Shown: one piece after another, positions 10,966 through 21,240 of the stretch | Numbering within the stretch: position 1 is the stretch's first letter | Layout of the letters: each line of letters opens with the position of its first letter | DNA from: Cydia pomonella | Lineage: Eukaryota; Arthropoda; Insecta; Lepidoptera; Tortricidae | NCBI RefSeq assembly: GCF_033807575.1 | Contig: NC_084726.1 | Location: 3,162,001-3,226,000 of the forward strand | Direction of reading: 5' to 3' | DNA: 64,000 nt | The notes under the pieces: model-generated | Told to the model about the DNA's origin: nothing | Seen by the model: the letters and a program-made list of their open reading frames with translations, nothing else | Databases searched by the model: none | Position numbers and translations under genes: made by a program

Positions 10966-11860
10966 GTAAAACTTGGAACGATAACCAGTATGTGGGAAAA
11001 ACATCGATAGTCATGTTTATCGTTACACGAACTCCCTATTTGTCATTAAATTTTGCTCCCTAAAATCCTATCTCTGCAGCAGTTATATTTTAGTAAATAA
11101 CAACATATGACGTTTCATAAGATTTTGAGAATAAATTATAATTATTTTGTGTAGAGATATGTTCAACTAATGGCATTCAGTGGGTAATGACTAATGATTA
11201 AAAATGTGATTTGTGTTTACCCGAATATTTGTTAATTAATATGTCGGTAGTCGCGAAAAAATGACCTGTCTCTCCTACCCGCCAATTATTATGGTGAAAA
11301 CTATGAATGTAACGTGCCATGAGCGTGAAGGATCATTCATGCTAAGACGATTGAATCAGTAACATGTAGTAGGAAGGCTACTGTTTATTAAGTTAAGATT
11401 GTTTAAGAGTGTTGAAGTAAGAACTTGGAGTAAAATAAAAGGAATTAATTGTACCTAGGACTTTCATTCATCACAAACATTTATAAAGAATTTAACTTAC
11501 ACAAAACAAGGTTGTCAAACACAAATAAATTGCACACCAAACTGTCTGTCCCCAAAAACCGTAGGGTAAAACATCCAACCGTCGTCCCATAAATCTTTTG
11601 ATGCCGAGATCAAAATGAACAGTTATCTGTTATCTCACAAGATCTCTGGAGTCGGAAGACAAATAGCGGCCGCACTCGTCGGCTTGATTTGTGTTCTTCT
11701 GTTTATTATATATTGGGTTCCGCTACAGATACATTTACCCTATGTAGTGGGTATTTTTGCGAATTATACAGAGAGTATTTTCTGCTTACTTTCATGGTTT
11801 ACTCACAATATAAATCATTGTTTTGTTCACACTTCATTTGTGTTGTTCAGGTTATTTAGT
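10966..11860. other. Anonymous stretch
   Basis: AT-rich sequence with no supported gene. A 104-codon frame at 11615-11929 runs into the SINE-A head at 11865 and its last residues are SINE sequence, so it is not a host protein. Confidence 0.55.
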
Positions 11861-11864
11861 GACC

Positions 11865-12012
11865 TCCTAGTACTGTCAGTAATAGCCCTGTCTACGACGC
11901 AGGAGGTCCCAGGTTCCAATCCTGGTTAGTGCATTTATATGTGTCTTTATCACAGATATTTGTTCCTGAGCTATTTTATATGTATTTAAGTTATCTGTAT
12001 ATATCTATTATA
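11865..12012 (+). mobile_element. SINE-A copy, 3' truncated
   Basis: The head has CTGTCTACGACGCAGGAGGT and box-B-like GGTTCCAATCCTGG. The body has ATCACAGATATTTGTTCCTG and a TATATA-rich segment. The family tail is missing. Confidence 0.75.
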
Positions 12013-13130
12013 TACACCGTGTTTCTTTTGACTATCGTCAATTTCAAGGGTGCATCCCTGGGCTTAAAATAAGTAACTTTCCGATATTCTAATATGTCAA
12101 TGTTTTTAATATATTTTTCATGTTTTGAAAGTGGGTCGTAGTTGTTCTAAAAAGTGTAAGAAAGAAAATGATATGTTTCTACCCTAGAACATTTTACTTT
12201 TCCAGTATCTTTTTTTGTTTATATTACGATAAGCAATTAAAATTTGACATTAAATGGATTTGTTGTATAATTTCCATTCTGATATTTAGCTCCCCATTCC
12301 ATAAAACACGACAGTTTTAAATTGTGACAGTTCTAAGTTGTGGTTGAAAAGCATGAGTAATGGTAGGTAATTGGGAACATGTTATAACTAAGTAAATAAA
12401 GTTTGATTGAAACCACTCCTTTTCTCTTTTTTTCCTTTATTGAACTCAGAAAAAAGGTCCAGGTACAGATCCTTAAGCTTGGACATCATATAAAAATACA
12501 CGTTGGACGCTAATAAACAAATAGCTGTGAAACCGTGAGTTTTACTCGCTACGAATATCACTAAAATATGCGATGCGATGTGACCTTTTATTACCTATTA
12601 ATGTTTTAAATTTGTTGCGAATGTTGCGATGAATGTTTTTATTAGGTAACGCATATAAAATAGAGCGCATTAATTGATCTGATTAAATTTTTAAGTAATA
12701 TTGTTGCTTTTGGCTTTCCCGCTTTGAAAAAAAAATACACGAGATCTTCCCTTACCCCCTGATGCGGTTTTTGTATATAGATAGAGTGATTCAAGAGGAA
12801 GGTTTATTTGTATAAAACATACCCGTACAAAGCCGGGGCACCTCGCTAGTCTACTTTAATATCCATTTCACAGTCGGTAAAGTAATCAAAATCAGCCTAT
12901 TTGTACCGCTGTTCCAACACAATATATTCTTGTTCTTGTACAAATTTGTTTCCCCGTTCACTGTTCGTTTATATTTATCTGTTTTGCGTATGTTCAATTA
13001 TACGCACGGACGGATATATACGTGTGCAAATAATGGTTTGTTTGTTTATGTAAATCTTTGTCGTGAACATAGATAAAATAAGTCATTCTCAAAAAAGGTG
13101 CTGTAAGGATGGCGTTAGGAAGGATTTAAT
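12013..13130. other. Anonymous stretch
   Basis: 12105-12185 carries a decayed arm of the GTGCAGAAACGTA palindromic family (TTTGAAAGTGGGTCGTAGTT). The rest is AT-rich. No coding region. Confidence 0.5.
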
Positions 13131-13164
13131 AAATAAATATTAAAGGACATTAGACATATTATAG

Positions 13165-13345
13165 GATATTAGACAACGGGGCCGCAGGTACCGCTGGTGT
13201 GATGTCGTGGAGGCGGACCTGCGTCGGCTGAATGCCAATTCATGGCAGGAAACCGCGCTGGATCGGGACAGGTGGCGTTCTCTCGTTTCGGAGGCCAAGA
13301 TTCTTTTTGGATCGCTGAGCCAAAGCAGTTAGTTAGTTAGTTAGA
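13165..13345 (+). pseudogene. LINE ORF2 C-terminal end with GTTA tail
   Basis: The frame from about 13177 to the stop at 13330-13332 reads RYRWCDVVEADLRRL, then DRDRWRSLVSEAKILFGSLS. This is the usual C-terminal end of a family of insect non-LTR reverse transcriptases. The stop is followed directly by AGTTAGTTAGTTAG, a short tandem tail typical of LINE 3' ends. Everything upstream is lost, so this is a 5'-truncated dead copy. Confidence 0.85.
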
Positions 13346-13479
13346 CAACAGGTAAGACTATGTAAATAAAAACTTGTAAAATATAGGAATGTATCTGCAT
13401 AAAATTATACTTGAGTATCAATATCAATACACCTTATAAAACAAATTCCCCTGCCGCGTCTGTCTGTCTGTATGTTCGT

Positions 13480-13910
13480 CAAAGGACAAGAACACTCGAA
13501 AGCTCTAATTAAAAGGTTCAACAGCAAAACTGCTAAGGAGCTTTTATTAGGGCTCAAAAGAGTCAAAAGACACAAAACCTGCGCGATGACCAGATTATTG
13601 ACTTGACACGGTAAGTTGAACAAACACATTCAAATTGGAAAGAAACAAGATGCGACATGCAGGTTCTGCCAGGAGTCAGAGGAGACTACAATGAACATTA
13701 TCTGTTCCTGTGGACCACTAATGTCAAAAAGAAGTAGCTACTTAGGGCGGCATGTATTGCAATCCTATGAGGTACATAACATTACGGCCCAAAGAATTTG
13801 GAACTTTCTGGATTCCACGAGCATTAGTAATGAACTTTAAAGGGCCGTCACAATAGATCACTGCTTGGGCGACGTGGCACTCAAAGGGACGCAACACCCC
13901 AATATAATTC
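13480..13910 (+). pseudogene. LINE ORF2 RNase H/zinc-knuckle end, nonsense-mutated
   Basis: One frame reads KELLLGLKRVKRHK, TRLLT, an in-frame TGA near 13608, then HGKLNKHIQIG, CRFCQESEETTMNIICSCGP and RRSYLG-like residues, ending at the stop near 13840. The LLTGHG...LN.H and C-x2-C-x4-(E)T-x2-H/I-x4-C pattern is the C-terminal module that follows RNase H in R1/Jockey-group elements. The TGA replaces the glycine codon expected in LTGHG. The sequence after the stop (CACAATAGATCACTGC, then CACCCCAATA) fits a LINE 3' UTR. Confidence 0.8.
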
Positions 13911-13945
13911 GCCATAAACTCTAAAACTGCTGATCGGATTTTCAT

Positions 13946-14920
13946 GCGGAGCAGGTCGCTAGTTACTTATACATTAAAATGTCCCTATGGTTTCAAGGAA
14001 AATTCCTAAACTTTTCAACAAGTTCACCCTCCTTACACCATCAGTTGACTGATCGGACCCGGGGGATCCATTGGGATATCTACTTGATTTGAATATAAAA
14101 TGAATGAGTATTTCGCTATATCGGAAACAAAATAAATAGGTACTGCTAATTTGACTGACTACCGCTTTAAGGATAAAGGATGACTCACGTGAGTTATTCT
14201 TAAATCACGCTAGAACGGTCCCGGTCCGGGACGAGGCTTCCGATACTTCGTTTTCTATGACAGGTATAATACGCGGGATTTTTTTTTATTGGTGTCGGTT
14301 TGTAACTAATGCAAATTTTATCTTGTACCAAAAGTACATTAATCAAGATTATTAATTAAGTACATATTTTTACGACCAGTATGTACTTTTACGGTTTCTA
14401 ACATTTATATTTGTGTGTAGTATGGCACATTCTCGTTGTTTTTGATTTTTTTTTTTTTTTTTTTTAGTTTATTTCACAAATCACAATATACAATGTACTT
14501 ATAATTAAAGTTTCGCCAAACTGTAAAACAGTTTGTTGGCGATTTAACCGTACAAAAAAAAACTACATTTGTACGCAGAACTGAGCTTGATGCGAACTCT
14601 TAAAATAAGATCATTCGAGGCTTTCAACGAAATATTCAAATACAATGTTTTTTATTCATATTTTCACACACAACAACTTCACACTCACACCATAAATTAT
14701 TGAAAAAACGCCAAGTATTATCCTATGTAAATAAATACGAAAAGGTAGCCATATTTCTTCATGAAAATCACGGAGCCCTCCAAACGGCCCTTTTACTTTG
14801 CGCCCGAAGGTTATGTTTTAGAAATTGATGTTTGTGCCCGAAATGTCACAGTCAAATTAATGAGTACAGTCACTCTAAGATTGTATTCTCATTTGTCGCC
14901 GCTGGGCACAGATGAGTATC
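13946..14920. other. Anonymous stretch with T-run
   Basis: A T-run of about 18 bp at 14447-14465 is followed by TTTATTTCACAAATCACAAT and CCAAACTGTAAAACAGTTTG, which looks like the 3' end of a reverse-strand retroelement. No gene was seen. Confidence 0.5.
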
Positions 14921-14929
14921 ATTCAAGAC

Positions 14930-15105
14930 CACAAAGTTGAATTCCTAAAATGTTGGATTTGCAAAAAGTTGAATTTGCAGCATGTTGAATGTAAAAATGT
15001 TGAATTTGCATAATGTTGAGTTCTCTTTATGTCCAAATTGCATAAAGTTGAATTTTCAGCTTGTTGAATCCTAAAATGTTGAATTTGCATAAATTAATTG
15101 TTTTC
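14930..15105. repeat. Degenerate minisatellite of GTTGAATTTGCA
   Basis: About ten variants of a 12-18 bp word (AATGTTGAATTTGCATAA, AAAGTTGAATTTGCAG and others) follow each other with variable spacers. Degeneracy is high, so the array is old or forms the inside of an iterated-word element. Confidence 0.75.
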
Positions 15106-15269
15106 TAAAGAGTATTATCATCTTATCTAAAGAAGGAATAAAACATTATAGCATAGGTAGATATCAAACTATACTTAGTCGTGTTTTTGTTTTGTGAAAA
15201 GGAGGAAAGTCTCTTGGATCATTTTAAATTAGTACCTACTTGGGTATTTTTTTAACGTTGTCCCCCCAC

Positions 15270-15420
15270 TTTTTTATTTCTTTATTTAAACTTTATTGCA
15301 CAATACAGAAGTATAACAACATTGCGTCAATAACATCCTAAAAAAATCATGGAGAATGGAAAATGTTTAGAAGTAGAAAAACCGTTTTATCCTTTTGTAT
15401 GGACGATCATGAGGCGTGGT
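15270..15420 (-). repeat. Dispersed repeat related to 16700 and 30480
   Basis: Contains TTTATTGCACAATACAGAAG and, on the - strand, CTACTTCTAAACATTTTCCA, matching the CACTTCTAAATATTTTCCA block of the copies at 16730 and 30480-30640. Confidence 0.6.
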
Positions 15421-15834
15421 ATAGTTCCCTCTTAATATACTGTTTCTAACTACACCGTGTACTTTTTGCATGTCTTACTTTATAAAGCTTTTAGAAGTCC
15501 TCAGAGAATAAAGGCTTTTTTTTGTCATCGATAGGTTATTACCGACCTTTTTGAGGGAGAATCCGAATAAATAATGCAGGGTCATAAGGACTCGTGACCT
15601 TTTGACACTTTCTGGTTAAAATCTGTGAATTCGGTTAAAATTTGAGTATATTTTGAAGCATTTGTAGGTATATGGATAATTTTTCGGCTGGTTGTTTGTT
15701 CAGCCCGTTTTATTGTTAAAACTGTCTTGGGAATAGTGTTAATACCCCTGCACAGCGACTTTGTCAGTAGAAAAAGGCGCCTTTTTGTACTGACAAGTTA
15801 GGTGTGTTTCAGTATACGGGCATTTTCAGAAAAA
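15421..15834. other. Anonymous stretch
   Basis: No gene. A short hairpin is seen at 15758-15800 (GTCAGTAGAAAAAGGCGCCT, then TTTTTGTACTGAC). Confidence 0.5.
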
Positions 15835-15975
15835 GTCAACCAATTAGAATCCTAGGCCACTATAGACCCTTGTCGCTTTAACTACTCTATACATGACATG
15901 CATCACTCAATAAGCACTGTCGTAGAAGTCATTATGGCATGGTTCTATAGTGGCCTAGGAATCAAATTGGTTGAC
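15835..15975. repeat. Palindromic MITE-like element, 141 bp
   Basis: The arms of about 31 bp, GTCAACCAATTAGAATCCTA plus GGCCACTATAG on the left, match the reverse complement of the right end with two or three differences. The loop is about 80 bp. Confidence 0.8.
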
Positions 15976-16424
15976 TGTACCCTGTACTTTTTTTAAAACC
16001 TAACAAATGTTGTTTTGTTTCTACTCAGAATCACAATCACTATCGATTGAAGCAACTTTTGTAACGCAGTTAACCATACATGTTGTATGGACCGTTCCAA
16101 AACTGACTAATAAATTTTGTATGAAAAATTAATGATAATTAAGGCAAAACGGGTACATTTTTGTTCTGAAAACCCATAACATAAGCCTCCGGGTGCAAAC
16201 GGGGAAGCCCTAAGATTTCAATTTTACTAATAACTAACTTCATATATAATATAGAGATGCCTCGACCATATAATTAGCTCATAATTGCACTTAGACTAGC
16301 ATTAAAGCAAATTGTATGGGAAGTAACACGACAAGAGTGGTTACCGTTAGGAAGCATATAGTTTCCGTCTGTGTACACTGCTCCCTGCTCAAACGAAGTA
16401 TTGAATTTCATTACACTAATAAGA

Positions 16425-16695
16425 GGGAAGACGCGGGTTCAAATCCTGGCTCGTACCAATTACTTTTTCGGAACCGATCGGATATCATTTGATATTTACC
16501 ACTAGCTTTTTGGTGAAGGAAAACATCGTGAGGAAACCTGCATACATCTGCGAAAATTCAAAGATGTATGTGAACTGCCCAATCCGCATTGGGCTAGCGT
16601 GGGGACTATAGCCCGAGCCCTCTCGCGCATGAGCGGAGGCCTGTGCCCAGTAGTGGGACGTATATAGGCTGAATTATTATTTTTATTATAAAAGG
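16425..16695 (+). mobile_element. Chimeric SINE: SINE-B-like head, different tail
   Basis: Box-B-like GGTTCAAATCCTGGCTCGTA, then ATATCATTTGATATTTACCA and AAAACATCGTGAGGAAACC are shared with SINE-B. The body then switches to GGGCTAGCGTGGGGACTATA, GCCCGAGCCCTCTCGC and GGGACGTATATAGGCTGAAT, with a TTATTATTTTTATTAT tail. The second half recurs at 56945-57052 (+) and 48465-48520 (-). Confidence 0.85.
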
Positions 16696-16699
16696 ATAG

Positions 16700-16940
16700 T
16701 ATAACCACGTGATCGTCCATAGAAATTAGGAAAAAAAAAATCCACTTCTAAATATTTTCCATTCTTCATGATTTTTAGTACCTATGTTATTGACACTAGG
16801 TTTATAGATTTATGTTATGCTGAAGCGATTGACATCAAAATCAAAGTGATTTGTTAGGATTTAGTTAGTGAAAAACGTCTTCTCCCGAAATGGAATTTCA
16901 TAGAAAAAGTACCGTTGTTTCTTAAGGATCGTAAAGCTAT
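16700..16940 (+). repeat. Dispersed repeat, second copy at 30610-30870
   Basis: CACTTCTAAATATTTTCCAT, then ATTATGCTGAAGCGATTGAC-like sequence, ATCAAAATCAAAGT and GGAATTTCATAGAAAAAGTA, are shared with 30610-30870, where the first motif has expanded into a minisatellite. Confidence 0.7.
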
Positions 16941-18404
16941 TCTTTCGTCTTAACATCCTGGTTCTATTTCACTTTCCCCTAGGTTGCGTTGTTTTATCAC
17001 AGAATACGTGGTTTCAGTTCAATCGAATACTGGCCTAATTTAGCTTGCAATATTTGATCCACTCATACATAGGTACATACAAACATTGCAAGTTACGAAG
17101 ACACATTATACATTTTGGCGTCAGGTATCATGATTTATCTCAGCAATTACAAAACTCATGAAAGTATTGTTTGGTGAACTGTTAATTCATGGCATCGACT
17201 TCATTTCTATAGTTGTCGTTACGAGTACACGATTAATTAACTTTTATAGCAGAGATAATCATATCATTAGATGCCTATTTTTAAACAAACATTTTCACTG
17301 TACAGGCAAATGGGACCGATTCAAGCCTCTTAATTTTCCACGTAGATTAGTCTAACTAAAAGCACACTTCAATTCTGTATTTGTGATTTTTGATTGAAGG
17401 AAAAACCCGATATGCCGCATATGACCTTATAGAATAAGCTAGCGCAAACGCAGATTCACTACACGCGAAGTATCAGGATGAGCGCGGGTTTCGGGATGCA
17501 AGCAAGCGCTGCATTTTTAGATTTTAATGTTTCACGATGAACATCATGTTTCATGTTTGATGATGATGATCTTAAAAAACAGCTTGTAAACCATGCCGCA
17601 GTGTACGCTGTTTACATTAAACTAAGTTTACCGCTTTAGTTTGCATAAACTGCACTACAAGTTACGAACATGAATCACACAACTACTGGATTAGTTTTTA
17701 TTGACATTTACAGATAACGTTATTGTTTAGTGTAGTGTAAATTACTGGTTATTATTACACCGGGTATCATTTCAGAAACTGGCCGAAAATACGAATTTTT
17801 GTTCAAACTGAAACGTAAACCTTTGCTCTCTCTCCGTCAATAAATGATAGTTTTATTAAGAGGCTGTCAATACCTAAAGCGCGCACACTGTCTATTTGTA
17901 TCGGAGTAAATGAGATAGCACTGTCGCATGTTACTGGGCCTGGGCAAGGGAATAATAAGAAAAATATTTAAAAAAAGTGGATTATTAGTGTAATATTTAA
18001 CTCGACCACGGTTTAGATATAAATGTTTTAAAAATTGTGATTTTAATTGCAGACCCATAAGTCAAAACAATAAAGACATAAAACCGTTTAATTGTGATTT
18101 TAAGACCAATCTTTGCAATTATTTTCTATCGAGCCGATTTCGTTCAATCGTGTATCGAGTACGACCACGGTCTTTGAAATATAATTAATATGAACATATA
18201 TTTTTCTTACTTGACTAAAACAAATAGTCTTTCTTAAAAAACTGTTTAAGTAACATCAATTTCAAGGACATTGGGTGTTGACAGCCTCTTAAGTGCAGTT
18301 ATACTCTGAAAACTAAATATAATGATCATAATAAAATCATTAACAATATAAGACAAGCCCCTGAGCAAGTTAGCTCTCAAGCGGCTGCTAAGAAATGGAA
18401 AAGA
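16941..18404. other. Anonymous AT-rich stretch
   Basis: No supported gene and no clear repeat. 17525-17580 has a short ATGATGATGATG tract. Confidence 0.5.
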
Positions 18405-18775
18405 TATATATATATAGTCCTCCTCATCGTTTTCGATGACGGCGACCCCAAATAAACACATTATGGACGTTGTCTAGCATGAGCCCTAATCTGGCTGGCC
18501 AGGCCGAACTTGCTCTTAAATACTCTATTGCACGCGTGACAATAAAGTTGGCCAGCAGCGTTGAACGTGTACACGTAGGAGGGCTTAGGTCTCTCTTTCC
18601 GTAACTGGCGTTTTATGTCTAGGCTAGTGAGGCGGTTATCTTCGAATGTTTTGACACCGTTATGGATGGTAGAACGCCAAGAAGACCTCCTTCCAGCAAG
18701 CTCCTCCCAACGCTCAGGGTCGATGGCGCAAGCGCTCATCATCTTTCTTTCTCTTTGTAACATTTTTGCATGTCT
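18405..18775 (-). pseudogene. LINE ORF2 C-terminus with C2H2 finger, reverse strand
   Basis: On the - strand the frame 18763 to 18461 reads DPERWEELAGRRSSWRSTIH, VKTFEDNRLTSLDIKRQLRK, then AGQLYCHACNRVFKSKFGLA and SQIRAHARQRP. It is the paralogue of 3436-3735, with the full finger spacing but Gln in place of the first finger histidine. The 3' UTR has GGGGTCGCCGTCATCGAAAA and GAGGAGGACTATATATATAT, the same TA-rich terminus as the 3.7-kb copy. The element is 5'-truncated. Confidence 0.85.
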
Positions 18776-18882
18776 CTGTTTAGCCCGATGGTTGACTGGT
18801 AGGGAATGCCATTAGGTATTAAGTCCGCCATTTGTAAATATTTTTTTTGTATTTTGCGCAATAAAATTGAAATAAATAAATA
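18776..18882 (+). mobile_element. Non-LTR element 3' tail
   Basis: CCCGATGGTTGACTGGTAGG, ATTAAGTCCGCCATTTGTAA, then CAATAAAATTGAAATAAATA. It is the same tail as 545-665, and here it abuts the start of the reverse-strand LINE fragment. Confidence 0.7.
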
Positions 18883-20160
18883 ATAAAATTAAGTAACATT
18901 TACTACGGGCTTACCCCAAAATCGAAAAATGAAAATATTAGTTCCATTGATAACGTTCACATAATAAGATCATAAATTCATAACATAACGCTTTAAAATA
19001 TATATGTAATCTCTAAAAAAAAACATAATATTAAATTCATGCTAACATTATTGTTACTTAATACACTAAATACACAACATCATAAAAACATTCCCGCTAC
19101 CTTCCTTACATACCATCCGGAACTCTCCCTGCTTCCCGGAATTCAAGTTTCCGGACTACACCACTTTTAAAAACAAAACGACTTATCAACATAAAAACCT
19201 AAGAACACTTACGGCATTTCAAATAAGCAATTTCGAAAACCGCCTGTAACTGCAAGCGTTGGAAAATCTACCTTATTACATAACGTTACGGTCGCATTTT
19301 AATTGCAATAATATGCTCTGAATTCGCCCTCCGCCCGAGTCGGATTCCATTCTGTGCTATCAAACTTCAACAACGAAACGGCGTATAAATGTATAAAAAC
19401 AAGCGCACTTAGGACGTTTTAGAATGGACATATTCGCAGCAATGCGATAAGGCGCGCGTTTGAATTTGGACTTTAGTGCGTTACAATAAGATCGTGTTAG
19501 ATTGTATGGAATCTTCCGTCTCGGTCCGATATTACGCATGCCAGTTAGTAGCAGCTGTCATTGAGTGCAGACGTATCATTGTTTGTTTAAAACGCCATTT
19601 TGTTATAAATTATTGCAATTTGAAGAGAAAAATAATAAAAATAAGTGAGTATAGTGTGTGTATTGTTTTTATGTTGTGTTTTTAATATTTTATTAATGTA
19701 AATTGACGTTCAAATATGCCATGTCGGTAACCTTTTGTTACTTGGCTACCTACTTATATATTTTCTGCTATATTTGCTATTAAAGCATTGGCTATAGTTC
19801 ATTCATTTTATTAATACGATACCGTGTTCCGGAATTTAGGGTCCGTTATGTAACCACCATTTTTGCTTTTATAATCCGTTCCGTTCCGAGACCGTACGCG
19901 ATAGCGTTCAAGGTCATTGTTGTTGTGTTTCTCGCTCGCACTGTAAATAAAGAATAGGATGGCTTTATTATTGCTATTATGGTTCAACATTTTTGTATTA
20001 TTTGTTAATATAATGCAGATATTGCGTAAAATCTATTAGGTCATGCTAAGTGTCTTACAAACTATAAATTATTTATTTATTTATTATTATTTATAAATAT
20101 CTCTTGCGTCGAATGATGGTCCGTATTCATTTTTACAAGGAGTAAGCTAAAATGTTTGTA
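18883..20160. other. Anonymous stretch
   Basis: No supported gene. 19390-19690 holds a 69-codon frame without recognisable features. 20060-20095 has a TTATTTATTTATTTATT tract. Confidence 0.5.
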
Positions 20161-20165
20161 GACAC

Positions 20166-20432
20166 GGCCTGATTCGAAGAATGAGATACGGTAACGATAA
20201 GTTCTGGTTTAGTTAAGTGCTATTAAGTCTGGTTTAGTTAAGTATAACCGACAGAAGCAGCTCGATTCGGGCAACCAATGTCACTTTGACCTTAGAAATA
20301 TCGTAGATAGATCTTATTGGGATCACAGCGGAATCGAAATAAACGTCAATGTCGACATGTCGTTTAGTTCTCGATCTTTTAAAGATCTTTCCAATATCTT
20401 AAACGTGTCTTAATCATTCTTCGAACCAGGCC
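20166..20432. mobile_element. MITE-C, about 267 bp
   Basis: Left end GGCCTGATTCGAAGAATGA; right end, as reverse complement, GGCCTGGTTCGAAGAATGAT. The interior (CAGCTCGATTCGGGCAACCA, ATCGTAGATAGATCTTATTG, GACATGTCGTTT) is about 90 percent identical to the copy at 53377-53649. There is no coding capacity. Confidence 0.85.
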
Positions 20433-20517
20433 GATAGGTTAAACCAACGTTTAACGATTCGCCTGTTTTTTTTTCTACTAAGTTTAACATAAAAAAACAA
20501 TTAAATACTTGAATTAT

Positions 20518-20660
20518 TTTTAGGGTTTCGTAGTCAACTAGGAAACCTTTTAGTTTGGCCATGTCCGTCTGTCTGTCCGTCCGCGGCTTTACTCCGTGAT
20601 CGTGAGTGCTAGATCGTGGCATGGACACATAAATCATACTTGGCGACGGAACGGTAAAAT
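20518..20660 (+). mobile_element. GTTCCGTA-end family, short variant
   Basis: TTTTTAGGGTTTCGTAGTCA, then CATGTCCGTCTGTCTGTCCG, GGCTTTACTCCGTGATCGTG and GGCGACGGAACGGTAAAATA. The nearest relative is 45648-45800. Only the first end of the larger family is visible. Confidence 0.7.
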
Positions 20661-20734
20661 AAAAACTAGAAAAAAATTGTTTACTAAATGTGTTGGGTAT
20701 CGTTTTATATCGTCTTTTAAAACGGGTTATTCCC

Positions 20735-21020
20735 ACTAGTTACCATCAAGTTGTTACCAGTGGTAACTACTGGGATTTTTTTCCCACCTTTTACCACTGG
20801 TAACTACTGGAAAAAAAAACCCACTAATTACCACCAACTTGGTTTGACGTTTAATTAATTACTGATTAAGGAACTCTATATTTATACTGTTTTTATTAGT
20901 ATTGAATGCTAACCAAATTTTGGTGGTAACTACTGGGAAAAAAATTCCCACCTTTTACCAGTGGCAACTACTGGGAAAAAAAAATCCAGTAATTACCACC
21001 AAACCAAGTTGGTGGTAACT
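20735..21020. repeat. Iterated TTACCACTGGTAA element
   Basis: The words TTACCACTGGTAACTACTGG, GTGGTAACTACTGGGA, TTCCCACCTTTTACCA and TTACCACCAA recur at least six times in alternating orientation around a roughly 100-bp unique AT-rich centre. Flanks such as ACCACCAACTTGG and CCAAGTTGGTGG are themselves inverted. It belongs to the iterated-word class. Confidence 0.75.
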
Positions 21021-21240
21021 TCCTTATGCTTATAATAATGCACATGTTACTTATTGATAGTCCCCGATTAGCTTATTCTGACAGAATGATAACTACAAAA
21101 CCGGTTTTTTTTTTTAAATAAGCATAACCAAAAGAGACTCGAAGGAACTGTCACAAGAACCAACATTCGACGCGAGAAGTATAGTTTGTAGTTATTTTGT
21201 TATATTATAGACCTTACAATTTTTATTATTATTTAAGGCA

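Noticed and set aside
11615..11929. 104-codon membrane-like protein
   Set aside because: The frame runs into a SINE-A head, the hydrophobic look follows from T-rich DNA, and no splice or codon support exists.
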